Shown here: positions 1-10,020 of the stretch, piece by piece
How positions within the stretch are numbered: the first letter of the stretch is position 1
Layout of the letters: every line of letters starts with the position of its first letter
Assembly: GCA_009602725.1 (NCBI GenBank)
Contig: WELB01000012.1
Span: forward strand, 1,135,989-1,167,902
Direction of reading: 5' to 3'
DNA from: Spirogloea muscicola
Lineage: Eukaryota; Streptophyta; Zygnematophyceae; Spirogloeales; Spirogloeaceae
Length of the DNA: 31,914 nucleotides
The notes under the pieces: model-generated
Databases searched by the model: none
Seen by the model: the letters and a program-made list of their open reading frames with translations, nothing else
What the model was told of the DNA's origin: nothing
Translations under genes and position numbers: made by a program

Positions 1-140
1 CAAGGGCAAGCCTGCAGCCAAGGTGGGGCCATGGCGGTGACGGCCTCTGTTGAGGCAGGAGGCCTGTACCAAGAACCTTCCGTCCCCGATGGTTGTACAG
101 ACAGGCCTCCGACCTCAAAATCGACTCGGTATGATGCCCT

Positions 141-186
141 CCCCGCCCGCCCGCCCGCCCGCCCGCCCGCCCGCCCGCCCGCCCGC
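141..186. repeat. (CCCG)n microsatellite
   Basis: About eleven uninterrupted CCCG units lie in a row. The tract gives open frames rich in Pro, Ala and Arg on both strands, which explains the apparent coding potential of the first 400 bases. Confidence 0.95.
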
Positions 187-542
187 AGGTTCTTTCAGAA
201 GGAGATGCACAGGAGCGCTAGGAGGAGTGGAGTGGCACGTCGACGACGCAAAGCGAGGCTCCTCTTCACTCCAGCTTCCCGTCACTCGATCTTGTACGTG
301 CCATCTAGCTGCAAAAGTGCGTCACTCAGAAGAAGCCGAGGTCACTCTTATGTCATAATGCATCAAGGGCTGACATGTCAGTTATGCGTCCCGACGCATC
401 ATGTCGCATCAGTGCGAGTGCACACTTGACGCCTGCTATTGTACTTTCACTGCTTGGTGCAGGTGATTAGCACTGTTCAAGGAGCATTTGTGGACCAGGG
501 GACTATGTCAGCCTTGTCTCCATCGTGCTCCCAGCTTACATG

Positions 543-672
543 GTTCATTCATACAGTCACCCATCCATTCGTTCATACAATCATTCATCCAATCATTCAG
601 TCATCTTCATTCGTTTAATAATTCATCTATTTATTCAGTCATTCAACCATTCATTCATCCAATCATTCATCA
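543..672. repeat. Degenerate (ATTC)n tetranucleotide tract
   Basis: Roughly 130 bp are dominated by imperfect ATTC/CATT units with scattered substitutions. This is consistent with an old, decaying microsatellite. No coding function is seen. Confidence 0.85.
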
Positions 673-1900
673 TCAGTATCATCGCCAACACAGCAATATC
701 ATGACTACGACTCTTACAGCGGCAGTCCTCATGAAAGAGCTATCGCTATCACCGACACCATCATGTCGCTCTGTGCTTTATCCTGATATACAGTCCTTAT
801 TTTGATTCGCTCAACAGTTGCTGAGATTTCGCTGATCGCAATCATCATAAGGTATGCATCTTCCACATTTGTGTCCATACATGTGCTGTTGCAGATGTGC
901 GTGCTGATGGTGCTTGCTCGTACTTATGATGCCCACCGACTTCAGTCGGAAAGCAATTTGGGAAGCTTCCTTTTCAAAGTGTCATACATGTGCACACAAG
1001 GCATGGCGAACGTAAGTGCACAGCAGGTGTGATGCACTTGAGAGCTTTCAGATTGAACTTGTTGACATAGTAATATTTCAACCCTTGTACATGTGGATGA
1101 TTTCATTTGTCTTTACTGCTGTGAAACGCTGACATTGTCAGACGTTGAGATTTGCTGCTCGACTACTGCCCTTGTCAATGACATGGGTAGCGAGTATATC
1201 CTGAGTGTCTAGATTGATTAATGGAAACCTAACGAAATGAGGAATCCTAATGACCGAGACACTGTTTCATAGTCACTCTTTATGTGTCATGGATCGTCAT
1301 TTGTCTGCATCTGCATGCACACTGCTTGTGCCTCGCAAGTAGCAAATAGTAGGAACATGTCCAGCTAGCAAGTGGAGGCAGGTCAGAGTCTTGCCGAACA
1401 TTTGGTTCAGAGGTGAATGCATTGGCTTGTCTCGTCGTCAAGGAGCGACTGAGAGAGAGTGTGAAGTTGCAATGCCTAGGCCTTGCCTCAGCCCCACTGA
1501 CTCACGCTGGTGTGGTGATACTTTCGCTGTGCCTCCCGGTTCAAAGGCTGCGTCTCTGACTGCGCAGATGCAATCGCTTAAGTGTGCCCTCCCAACTTCG
1601 TCTGCTGCGTTTCTTGGGGGATGGGAACCCCGCTGCAGCGTCGTCTGTTTTCTCATGTTGCCCCTTCGAGCCTTTGTCATTTCGTTTCGGGCTGGCTTTT
1701 CACAGCCCTTGCCCCCATCGGAAGAGCCACTTCTTCGGGGAAGCCCCGACATAAAAAAGGTCAAACTTCTCAATGAGCAATGGGTAACCTCCAGTGGATA
1801 GCTGCAATTAGGCATAACGAGCGAGCAGCAGGGAAAGTGCAATTTCCATGAGACGTGTTTCTTTTGACATTGACAAGCGTGTAATTAGTAAGCAGAAGCT

Positions 1901-2021
1901 AGCCCAAAAAGAATGGACAAGATCCAAAGAGAAACAGCACTAGCAAAATTTGGGTTTAGGTTTAGGGTTTAGCCCAATAAGAATGGACAAGATCCAAAGA
2001 GAAACAGCACTACCAAAGTAT
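1901..2021 (+). repeat. 70-bp-period direct duplication around telomere-like sequence
   Basis: A segment beginning AGCCCAA, running through GAATGGACAAGATCC and on to AACAGCACTA, occurs at about 1901-1945 and again at 1971-2015 with a period of exactly 70 bp. Only a few mismatches separate the copies. Between them lies a TTTAGG/TTTAGGG-like tract at 1951-1972. Confidence 0.9.
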
Positions 2022-2341
2022 GGCGATGGGTGTGAGAGGCCAGCCCATGGATTATGAAGGGCTGGAAGGCGCAAAATCATCCCAGGTGCGGGATGCACAT
2101 GAATGGAAGGGAGGCCAAGCCAGGCCGGTACACTGTTGTGGCAGAGTAGAGAGCGACTGCTGATACTGAAAGAGTGGCTGTCAGAGCCAGACAGGTGCAT
2201 ACAGAGGGTGTTCACAACTCTACTAGCTGTTGTGGTAGGAAGATTGGGTTTTAGTCCGTAGCCTCTAGTCGATCAGGACACTGTTTGGTGGAAGAGAAGA
2301 AAGACTCAGAAAGGGCAGGTAGTGAGCAATAAAAAATCATC

Positions 2342-2478
2342 ACGTGTGTTTTAAGTGATGGAGGGCCTGAGTTGCCAAGCACAAAAGGCAAGCACATTGA
2401 CAGGTGTACATCACCTGCTGCCAAGCTGACCCGCTCATTACCCACGAGTCAGGGCGTAGAGGTCGCTAACTGATGCCC
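2342..2478 (-). repeat. Dispersed repeat, copy A
   Basis: Read on the minus strand, this segment begins GGGCATCAG and continues through TGAGCGGGTCAGCTT and GCAGCAGGTGATG to GGCCCTCCATCAC. The same series of blocks occurs on the plus strand at 27308-27441. Similarity stops abruptly just upstream of GGGCATCAG, which suggests an element end. No transposase or terminal inverted repeat is seen, so the class is unknown. Confidence 0.75.
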
Positions 2479-2670
2479 GAATACCAGACGGCAACCCTCG
2501 TGTGTCTGACTGAGCGAACAGTGGCCGTATCGACGCACCCGCCAACGAGGGCCGCCCGCCGCCGCAGCAGCCGCCGCCGCCGCCGCTCCCGCCGCCGCTG
2601 CCGCCGAGTCGTCAGAGGCTGGCGCGTCGGAGAAGGCTTCTGCCGCCTGCGCCGTCCTCGGATGAGAGGC

Positions 2671-2671
2671 N
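2671..2671. other. Single N inside the IGPD transit-peptide region
   Basis: The N lies in a GC-rich stretch immediately before the clear part of the transit peptide. The open frame that joins the IGPD exons has no ATG between its upstream stop (TGA at 2511) and the N, nor after it. The simplest reading is that the N stands for unresolved sequence that includes the start codon. Confidence 0.6.
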
Positions 2672-4831
2672 GTGCGCCCGCGCGGCCACGCCGGCCGCCG
2701 GCTGCGACGGCGCGGCGCCCTTCTGCCCGCTCTACAGCGCCGCGACGAGCGCCGCCGTCCGCCCAGCGTCCAGGCCGGGGAGCCGGAGGCTGGCCGTGAC
2801 AGCCGTCCAGAACGGGGCCGCGGCCACGGCGCCGTCGGCGACGCAGGCTCCGGAAGTCTCCGGTGCGCACGCTCTAGGATTACAATATGTGTACCAAATG
2901 TATAGATTCTACAATGACTGGAACGGGATATGTAATAGTCCATGAATTGCATTAGGGAGATAAGAATCTACCAAACGACTTTAGGTTTCTGTAATTGTTT
3001 AGCCTCTTGAATAGCTAATAGATTTAGGAGTAGTTGAGCCCTCCATGCGCCAGCTGGCGGCCAAAGCATCCGGCTGCATACTGCAGCAACATAGGCTGGC
3101 GCTGGGAAGGCTCTGTCCTTGTAGTTGAGCAGCTTTAAGCATGGGTGCTCGAAGGACTTTCCTCCGTCTTGCGTTAGCCCGTCTTGAATGTTGAGTGTTG
3201 TTGATTTCTCCCTTGTAGGTCGCTCGGCCACCGTTCTGAGGAAGACCAAGGAGACGAATGTGGAGGTCACGATCAACCTCGATGGAACAGGCCTCTGCAT
3301 TGCCGACTCTGGCATTCCGTTCCTGGATCACATGCTTGACGTGAGTGCTTTGCACTGAGCGCCCCACTTCGAAGCCCAATACCTCAGCCTGCTGTACATA
3401 GTATCATCCCGATGGTGCAGAGCACACAGTATGCTTTTCGGATGCCTGCATTCGTGCAATACAGCTTGTATAAGCCTCAAGAGCGGCAGGGGCTGACCTA
3501 GGAGAACCTTCAATGCGTTAATGACTTTTTCTTTGACTGCTTTCCTGCTTCAATTGAGCAGCAGCTGGCATCTCACGGGCTCTTTGATGTTACTGTTCGT
3601 GCGGAGGGTGACACATTCATTGATGATCACCACACCAATGAAGACATAGGATTGGCACTTGGAACTGTGAGTACCTTCGAGTTGCACAGTAGCCTGTTCT
3701 GTCGTATTTGCTCGTGACGGGATAACTATACCACCAGAACCTACACATGCAGGCCAGTGAAGTAGGTAGATTGGACTCGTTGAGTATAAGTTAGGTCTCT
3801 ATATGTTGCAAAGCAGTGCTCAATCTGAAAGCATGTTATGGATATGCACAACAATAAAACCATAGGCACTTGCTCAAGCCCTGGGAGATCGGAAAGGCAT
3901 TCATCGTTTTGGTGACTTCAGTGCACCTCTGGATGAAGCTCTTATCCATGTTGTACTGGTGAGGAACGTGACATTCACAAAGTGCATACCATCAGAAGAT
4001 GTAGTTGCACCCAGCAGCATGGTAGGATTAATTTGCAGGGTAGACCTTTTTCTTTCTGACTTGCTCCAGGTCAGCTAATGCTTATGCGTACTGACAAAAG
4101 CAACAATCTGGGATGTCAGGACCTTTCTGGGCGACCTTATCTTGGGTACAACGTCTCCATTCCTACCCAGCGGGTCGGCAATTATGATACGCAGGCAAGC
4201 CCGAAAAGTAGAACCTTGTGATGCTGCAGCTTGCAGGGCCTGTGATGCTGATGTCTGAATTTGTGTTATCACTATTTATGTTTGAAGTCAAGTCTATGTT
4301 GTGGTAGGCACATGTGCATCACTATTGGAATTATGACAGAGATGTATTGAAGCCGTGTTTGTGTCAATCAGCTGGTGGAGCACTTTTTCCAGTCTCTCGT
4401 CAACAACTCAGGAATGACGCTTCACATACGACAGGTTGACATTCTTGGTCAATATCGTTCTTGGTCCTACTATGAAACTTAGACTCAGTTGAATGTTTTG
4501 GCTTAGCCATCAGTATTGATGCTCTTGCACCAGGAAAGCAGGGCAAACAAGACTGAATTCTGCAACCATGTCTGCACAGCTCGATGGCAAGAACTCTCAT
4601 CACATCATTGAGGCTACATTTAAGGCCTTTGCACGGGCGCTGCGAAGGGCTACTGAAGTTGATGCAAGACGAGCTGGAAGCATACCAAGGTGCGCCTGAA
4701 GCAACTGAAATAGGTCACTTGGGGTGGTAATACTGCGAGCTGCTTTGTGCTAGGGCTCCACATGATGCACCTCATTGACTTTCCTCTCTCTTGTTACTTG
4801 CAGCTCCAAGGGTGTTCTCACGCAAGCTTAG
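2672..4831 (+). CDS. HISN5: Imidazoleglycerol-phosphate dehydratase, plastid-targeted, 5' end unresolved
   Basis: This enzyme dehydrates imidazole glycerol phosphate to imidazole acetol phosphate, the sixth step of histidine synthesis, in the plastid stroma. Exons: 2672(?)-2862, 3219-3340, 3562-3666, 3866-3958, 4120-4194, 4372-4434, 4580-4689 and 4804-4831 (stop TAG). The first exon encodes an Ala/Arg/Ser-rich tail ([20 protein letters not shown]) typical of a transit peptide. The catalytic part is about 198 residues, as in plants. It carries [10 protein letters not shown], the metal-binding [46 protein letters not shown] and the C-terminal SSKGVL. The fourth intron from the end (4195-4371) has a GC donor (CAG|gcaagc). 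I found no start codon; the N at 2671 or an upstream exon may hold it. Family assignment is very secure; the 5' boundary is not. Confidence 0.93.
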
Positions 4832-5204
4832 CGACCTTTACTTCTCTTCATTTGGAATACGCTGGCGGGAGAAGTTGGAGGGTGGTCATTGTTTACCTCT
4901 ATATGGTACAGGCATGGTTACAGGCGCACAAAGGCCCAGTCGCCCGGCAGTGCCTGTGTGTACAGAAGGAGTGACTGCATATGGCCAACTTGACCAGGCA
5001 TCAAGGCTTTTATGGCCAACGTAAAGAGTAGCAGTCCTGGTTAAAACCACCGACTGCGGTCTACATGTCAGAACAACTTGGGCAGGCACTGCACTCTGAT
5101 TGTATGTGAGACGGACGAGGCTTAAGGGGAAACCCCATCACGGCTGGACACGCCACAAAGCGAAACCCATGAACCCCAACGTTAGTAAGCGGCTGAGCGG
5201 ATGG

Positions 5205-5236
5205 CCACATTCAAACCCCAAGGGGTTTGAATGTGG
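5205..5236. repeat. Perfect 32-bp inverted repeat
   Basis: Two 15-base arms, ccacattcaaacccc and its exact reverse complement, are separated by AA. The site lies about 280 bp upstream of the carrier ATG. It could be a dyad for a dimeric transcription factor, a transcript hairpin, or a remnant of a small element. The sequence does not decide between these. Confidence 0.9.
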
Positions 5237-5410
5237 AGCTTAGCCCGCCGTTGGCCACCGATGAAACCATTCCGACTTAGCTCCCCCTGTCAGGCCACAA
5301 CCCGCCGCACCCCCCCGGCTGCCGCCGCCGCCGCCGCCGACTGGCGTTGGCTCGAGCATGGCTGTCGCCGCCGCGCCAGACGCCGGCCCCCCCAGCGCCC
5401 GCCGCGGGCC

Positions 5411-5418
5411 GCATAAAA
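5411..5418 (+). promoter_or_regulatory. Possible TATA box of the carrier gene
   Basis: The sequence GCATAAAAG lies in a very GC-rich setting about 100 bp before the chosen ATG at 5517, which would place a transcript start near 5440. This rests only on sequence and position. Confidence 0.35.
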
Positions 5419-5516
5419 GTCCTCGGGGCGCTCTGAGGCACTTTGTGGATGCCGCGAGGGGTTAGCGCTGCTCGCTGTGGACCTGGGAAGCCAGGTCTCC
5501 CCTTCTGCGGTGCCGG

Positions 5517-8500
5517 ATGGAGCGGGACCAGGCGCAGGACGCCGCGATCCCGGGCGCGGAGCTTGACGGCCCCACGCAGCGGCCCCTTCTTAGCGACTGC
5601 CAGCTGAGGAAGCCGCTGCGCTTCCGAATCAAGGCCCGGGGGCCCTTCGGCTTGTCACCAAAGCGACCATGGCTCCGTCAGAGGCCCGGCCTTCGGGCGC
5701 CCGCCGACGCTGCAAGGAAAGCAGTCGCTAGATGTCAAGCGTGGTTGCAGCCTCATGGCGTCGGGACGACGACTGCACGAGCAAGTGTCGTTTGCTATGC
5801 ATCTCTGAGCACTTCGGCGACATCTGCGGCCCATGCGAAACTGAAGGATGGGGACTTCACCGAGGGCGATGCGTTCGCTGAGAACCCGACCACCAGCCAG
5901 CTCTTCTCCCGCCCCATCGCTTTCATCAGATATGTACCGAAGGTGCGCCACTGGCTGAGCAAAGCTCTATCCCTTCTCTTTCCAATGGAAACCTCTGCCA
6001 GCATCTGCAAGGGCAAACCCCCATGCATTCCACTCAATCTCAGATTATACACGATCAGGTACAAGCACTTAGAGTAGTGATATGTAAGACTGCTTCCTTT
6101 GACAACTCCCCCATTTAGCAGCGCCTGATACACGAGGAATAGCTGCAGCTGCTTTACTGTTGTATTCCATCTTGTGGCAGGACCTTGCCCTGTTCTTTGC
6201 AGGAGCAGTCGCTGGAGCTGCAGCCAAAACTGTGACTGCTCCTCTTGACAGAGTCAAATTGCTTATGCAGGTCAGCAGTCCCAGCTGTTGCTGCTTTATT
6301 TGTCAGAGCTTGTCTCACTTCAAGCAGATATCAGCTCGCTGACCCACGCTGGAAACAATGTGCTCTATGAAGGTGCAAGCTATTCAGGCACGTGAGCCGG
6401 GCGCTAAGAAAGCTTTGGGCTTCATTCAGGCATGTTGTCTTGTGCTGCAGCTGAGCTTGCTAAGCAGTGCTTAGCCATGCATATTGATGTTCACATTGTT
6501 TATCCTGTCCTCAAGTTGTTGTTGTCTAGGAGGACGGAAACTTGTAAGTTGCTCAATGAGTGCCTCGACTTTCCCACCATGGTCATAGCTTGCTGATAAG
6601 TGGAGTTTGTTATCTCTCACAGTCACTGCTTAAGATTGGCACAGAAGAAGGTCTTCCTGGATACTGGAAAGGCAACCTTCCTCAGGTGACGAAGAGAAAA
6701 GACAAGATTTTCCTCCTTCAGTCATGCTATGTAAAGTCTATGCTTTACTTCTGTATTCCAAAGAATGCAGAGACCAGCATTATGTAGCCACTCAGCTGAA
6801 TGATGCATGTTGTGCAGGTCATAAGAGTGATTCCATACAGCGCTGTCCAGCTCTTTGCATACGAGCTCTACAAGGCAAGTTTCAACCCTGACAAGCTGGC
6901 TGCCACTTGTACACCAGCCTCCTGTGTCTTTTCTCGTGGTGAGATCTGCTAGGACATTATGCTGACTGTCGCTATTGTGGGCAAAATCATATAATTTCCA
7001 GAAAGCTTTTCAAGGGAGCAGTGATCAGCTCTCTGTTGGTGCGCGGCTTGCAGCCGGGGCGTGCGCAGGCATGACATCAACTCTTGTATGTTCATCTCAA
7101 CTACACTCCAACAATGTTGTCCTCATATGGCAGTGAAGATGCAAGAAAAGAATGTGGAGGAGGCCATATATGCTAACCTGTATGATACATGTCTTCCAGG
7201 TAACTTATCCTCTGGATGTGCTGCGTCTTCGACTTGCAGTCGATTCGTCTACTAAGTCCATGCGCCAGGTGTGCCTGATGTCTCACCTACAGAGTGACGC
7301 CTAGCTAGCATGTTAGCATGCAATGCTAGAGTCTTATTACTTGAGATAGTACAAGGGGACAGAACAAGGGGACAGTACAGTCATGTACATCTACAGGATG
7401 GAACAATGATTTCTGACAATGCATATAGCAGGGTGTCTTGTCATAAGTTGCACCTTACCACAGGGATTGTGATGCGGGCCTCTTGACACTAGTGTGCAAC
7501 GCGTATCGGACTGTGCAGTAGACATGCATTTTGCATTTTGTAGTCTGTAGGACTGACTTTTGTCCAGGGACGGGCGCGGCATTAGGATGTGACAGGTGCC
7601 AATCTAATACTTTGGTCTGCAAATCCAGGTGGTGACAGGTATGCTGCGTGACGAGGGTCTGTCATCGTTCTACAAAGGCTTAGGGCCATCTCTATTAGGG
7701 ATCGCTCCTTATGTGGCTCTCAACTTTGTGGTATTTGACTTGTGAGTGGGTCTTGTCCCTGGAGTGTCTTCCTGACCAGGGGGCTGGTACTGACGCCTTT
7801 GGCAGTCTACAACCACAGTCCGTTTCAGAAGTAGCTGGCAATAGTAGTTGCACTTCAATACTAAGGAAGTAGGTTGCTGGTGTGAACAAAGACAGTAAAT
7901 GACGAAGGCATAGTATCTGGATATGCAGTCGTTCATGGCAACTGTTTGATATTGCCTGATTGCCAAATCTAAGTGCCTGGGCAGAGCATGCCTACAGGAG
8001 GTCCTCAAGAGCTTGCATCTAAGAAAAATTGTTGGACTGAATGTGCAATTTGAGACTTGGCAGGATCAAGAAATCTTTGCCCGAGGACTTCAGGAAAAAG
8101 CCCCAGGCTTCCTTTTTCACAGCCCTGTGCTCGGCCACCTTTGCCACAGTTATGTGCTACCCATTGGACACAGTCAGGCGCCAAATGCAAATGCGGGGGA
8201 GTCCATATAAGACAGTTTTTGATGCCATTCCAGGTAGCTCACTGTCCCAGTACCTTACATTGTGCTACAAGGTTAAATTTAGATTATGCTGTAGCTGCAA
8301 ATGTGTAGCTCAGCAAGCAGCTCAAATATCTGTCAGCATTTGCACGGCACAGTGAAGAACCGATTGCCCTGCACACAACCTCAAGCCCCTGGATTCGACC
8401 ACCAGGGTGTCATGCAAACGACTGTGCTTCTTGGTGCTACAGGCATTGTTGCTCGAGATGGTGTCCCAGGTCTCTACAGGGGCTTTCTTGCCAATGCTCT

Positions 8501-8792
8501 CAAGAATCTGCCCAACAGCAGGTACTGTGTATAACAATTGTGTAATGCAGTTCTGTCATGAATAGCTGACATGCTGGAGTTACGCTACTCGGTGATCACA
8601 CAAGTAGATTTTGATAACAGGGTGTGGCATGGATCTCGCAACTGGGCTTATATCCTGACAAATGACTATTTGCTCATTTGCAGCATTCGCTTGACTACCT
8701 ATGATGCTGCCAAGAATCTTCTCATTCACAGTCAGGCCGTGTATGACCAGCTTGTGCAGGAGAGAAGAAGGGGCACAGCTAGGGTCCAATAA
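5517..8792 (+). CDS. TAAC: Thylakoid/plastid ADP/ATP carrier (TAAC-like), mitochondrial carrier family
   Basis: This is a membrane carrier with three repeats of two helices, closest to plant TAAC, which exchanges adenine nucleotides across thylakoid or envelope membranes. Exons: 5517-5942, 6181-6270, 6373-6429, 6623-6685, 6818-6874, 7002-7085, 7200-7268, 7629-7741, 8064-8233, 8443-8521 and 8684-8792. They total 1317 nt, 438 residues. The three carrier signatures are APLDRVKLLMQ (Pro163), YPLDVLRLRL (Pro263) and YPLDTVRRQMQ (Pro353). GYWKGNLPQ, SFYKGLGPSLL and GLYRGFLANALKNLPNS follow each in turn. The first 142 residues are a long presequence; its start lacks a classical transit-peptide look, so the exact ATG is less sure than the rest. 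Two introns have GC donors (6430 and 6875). The gene follows IGPD in tandem and converges on the RING gene. Confidence 0.93.
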
Positions 8793-10020
8793 CAATTTTG
8801 TTAGAAATTGATTACCTTACTGCTAGTTTAAACACTGCATAGGCTGAGGCATACTCAATATGGCTCAAGTTGTAGATCCATTGAGTTACGACGATTTTTT
8901 GACCTTGTGACGTGGGTATAAGCCCCAAATGACTGCAAGCAGAGATGTGACCCAGAGAAGACTACCACCTTTGAGGTGCTGTAGCCTGACATGAACTCTG
9001 TAGACTGTGGTCAGTTAGGAGGTAGGATTCACTACTCAGATTACGCAGAGGAAAGCAGGTCATTGATGTAGACTTATAAGTAGAGGGGGTCCTGAAAATA
9101 AAGGGGAGCTTGTGAAAAATAATAAAAAAATGCTGCGGATGAAAACTGCACTGTGGTTCTTCACCTTATTTGACAGCAGGATTTACTGTAAGCAGATAAT
9201 GATTCAGGTGCAATCTGGAGCCAATGTAGCTGTGCTTGTGGGGTGAGCCTTGACGCGGAGGCCTTCAGCAATCACCCTCTTGGAGACTCCGTCTCCATAA
9301 TGTACAGAACCTGTGGGCAAAGCTCTACCCTGCATACCAAGAACAAGCAGCAAGATGCTGTCAATGGTATGTTGCCTCAGACAGATGGTCTCGATTAGCC
9401 TGTGTCATGATGGGTGTTCTGTGATACCACTTAGCAGTGGCGCAAGTACTGGTCAATGCTGGGCCCAAGGACGGTGCCTGGTTCTCGGCACCTTGGCTAG
9501 TCAAAGCATGGATGATTAAGTTGCAGGCATATGAGCCATGCACTCATTTGCAACTGAGTGGTGAAGCCAAAATGTGCAGATAGTCACCTCTGTGCAAGCA
9601 AAGAGGTAAGACTTGAGATTGTTGTCAGACTGTACGCTTAACGCGGAGCTTCTTCTTGATTCCCCTGAATGACATGTGCTGCATGGTAGAAGGCTGCAAG
9701 ACAGATTAAGCAATGAAGCTAGATCTGTGACCGGAAGAGTCCGTCTCACTTCTCAGTGCCACAGGCGCATATGACTAATTCAAGCATCATCCTGATTGTC
9801 AAGGATTGCAATAAACACTGACGTCATTTCAAACCTTGAGAGGAAGAGCTTCAAACCTTGAGAGGAAGATGGGAACAGAGCAAGCAAAGCTTGCTTTTTG
9901 CAACAGCTTTGCAGCTGGTCAGATGACTCACCCGACACCTTGCGGACTCATAGCACAGAGAGCCTGGCACTGCGTCATTGCTGGACATCAGGGTGTCTCC
10001 AGTTGTTGCAAGTAGTACGC
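8793..10020. other. Convergent intergenic region
   Basis: This lies between the tails of the carrier gene (+) and the RING gene (-). AATAAA-like signals occur at about 9097 (aaaataaa), 9119-9128 and 9809, and may serve the carrier transcript. A 22-bp tandem duplication (ttcaaaccttgagaggaaga) lies at 9828-9869. The short open frames here show no recognisable domain. Confidence 0.65.
9828..9869. repeat. 22-bp tandem duplication
   Basis: The unit ttcaaaccttgagaggaaga occurs twice with a 22-bp period, without mismatch over 20 bases. Confidence 0.9.

Larger units (their letters stand above)
1..2513. other. Repeat-rich intergenic region, no gene recognised
   Basis: I find no chain of exons with family resemblance here. 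The stretch holds a CCCG microsatellite, a degenerate ATTC tract, a 70-bp-period duplication around telomere-like sequence, and one copy of a dispersed repeat. The first 40 bases read as a short Lys/Ala-rich tail (KGKPAAKVGPWR) closed by TGA at 38-40. That could be the end of a gene lying upstream of the window, but so short a segment is weak evidence. The open frames between 1391 and 2445 show no domain. Confidence 0.6.
4832..5516. other. Intergenic region between IGPD and the carrier gene
   Basis: This holds the 3' flank of the IGPD gene and the upstream region of the carrier gene. It contains a perfect inverted repeat at 5205-5236, a (CCG)n run at about 5316-5341, and a TATA-like CATAAAAG about 100 bp before the carrier ATG. 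No further gene is seen. Confidence 0.7.

Noticed and set aside
4747-5024. Plus-strand open frames across the IGPD 3' end
   Set aside because: They are read in other frames over the last IGPD exon and its 3' flank, and show no similarity to any family.
8041-8355. Unspliced open frame reading through carrier exon 9 into the following intron
   Set aside because: The conserved carrier sequence stops at the donor at 8234 and resumes at 8443, so the extension is intronic.
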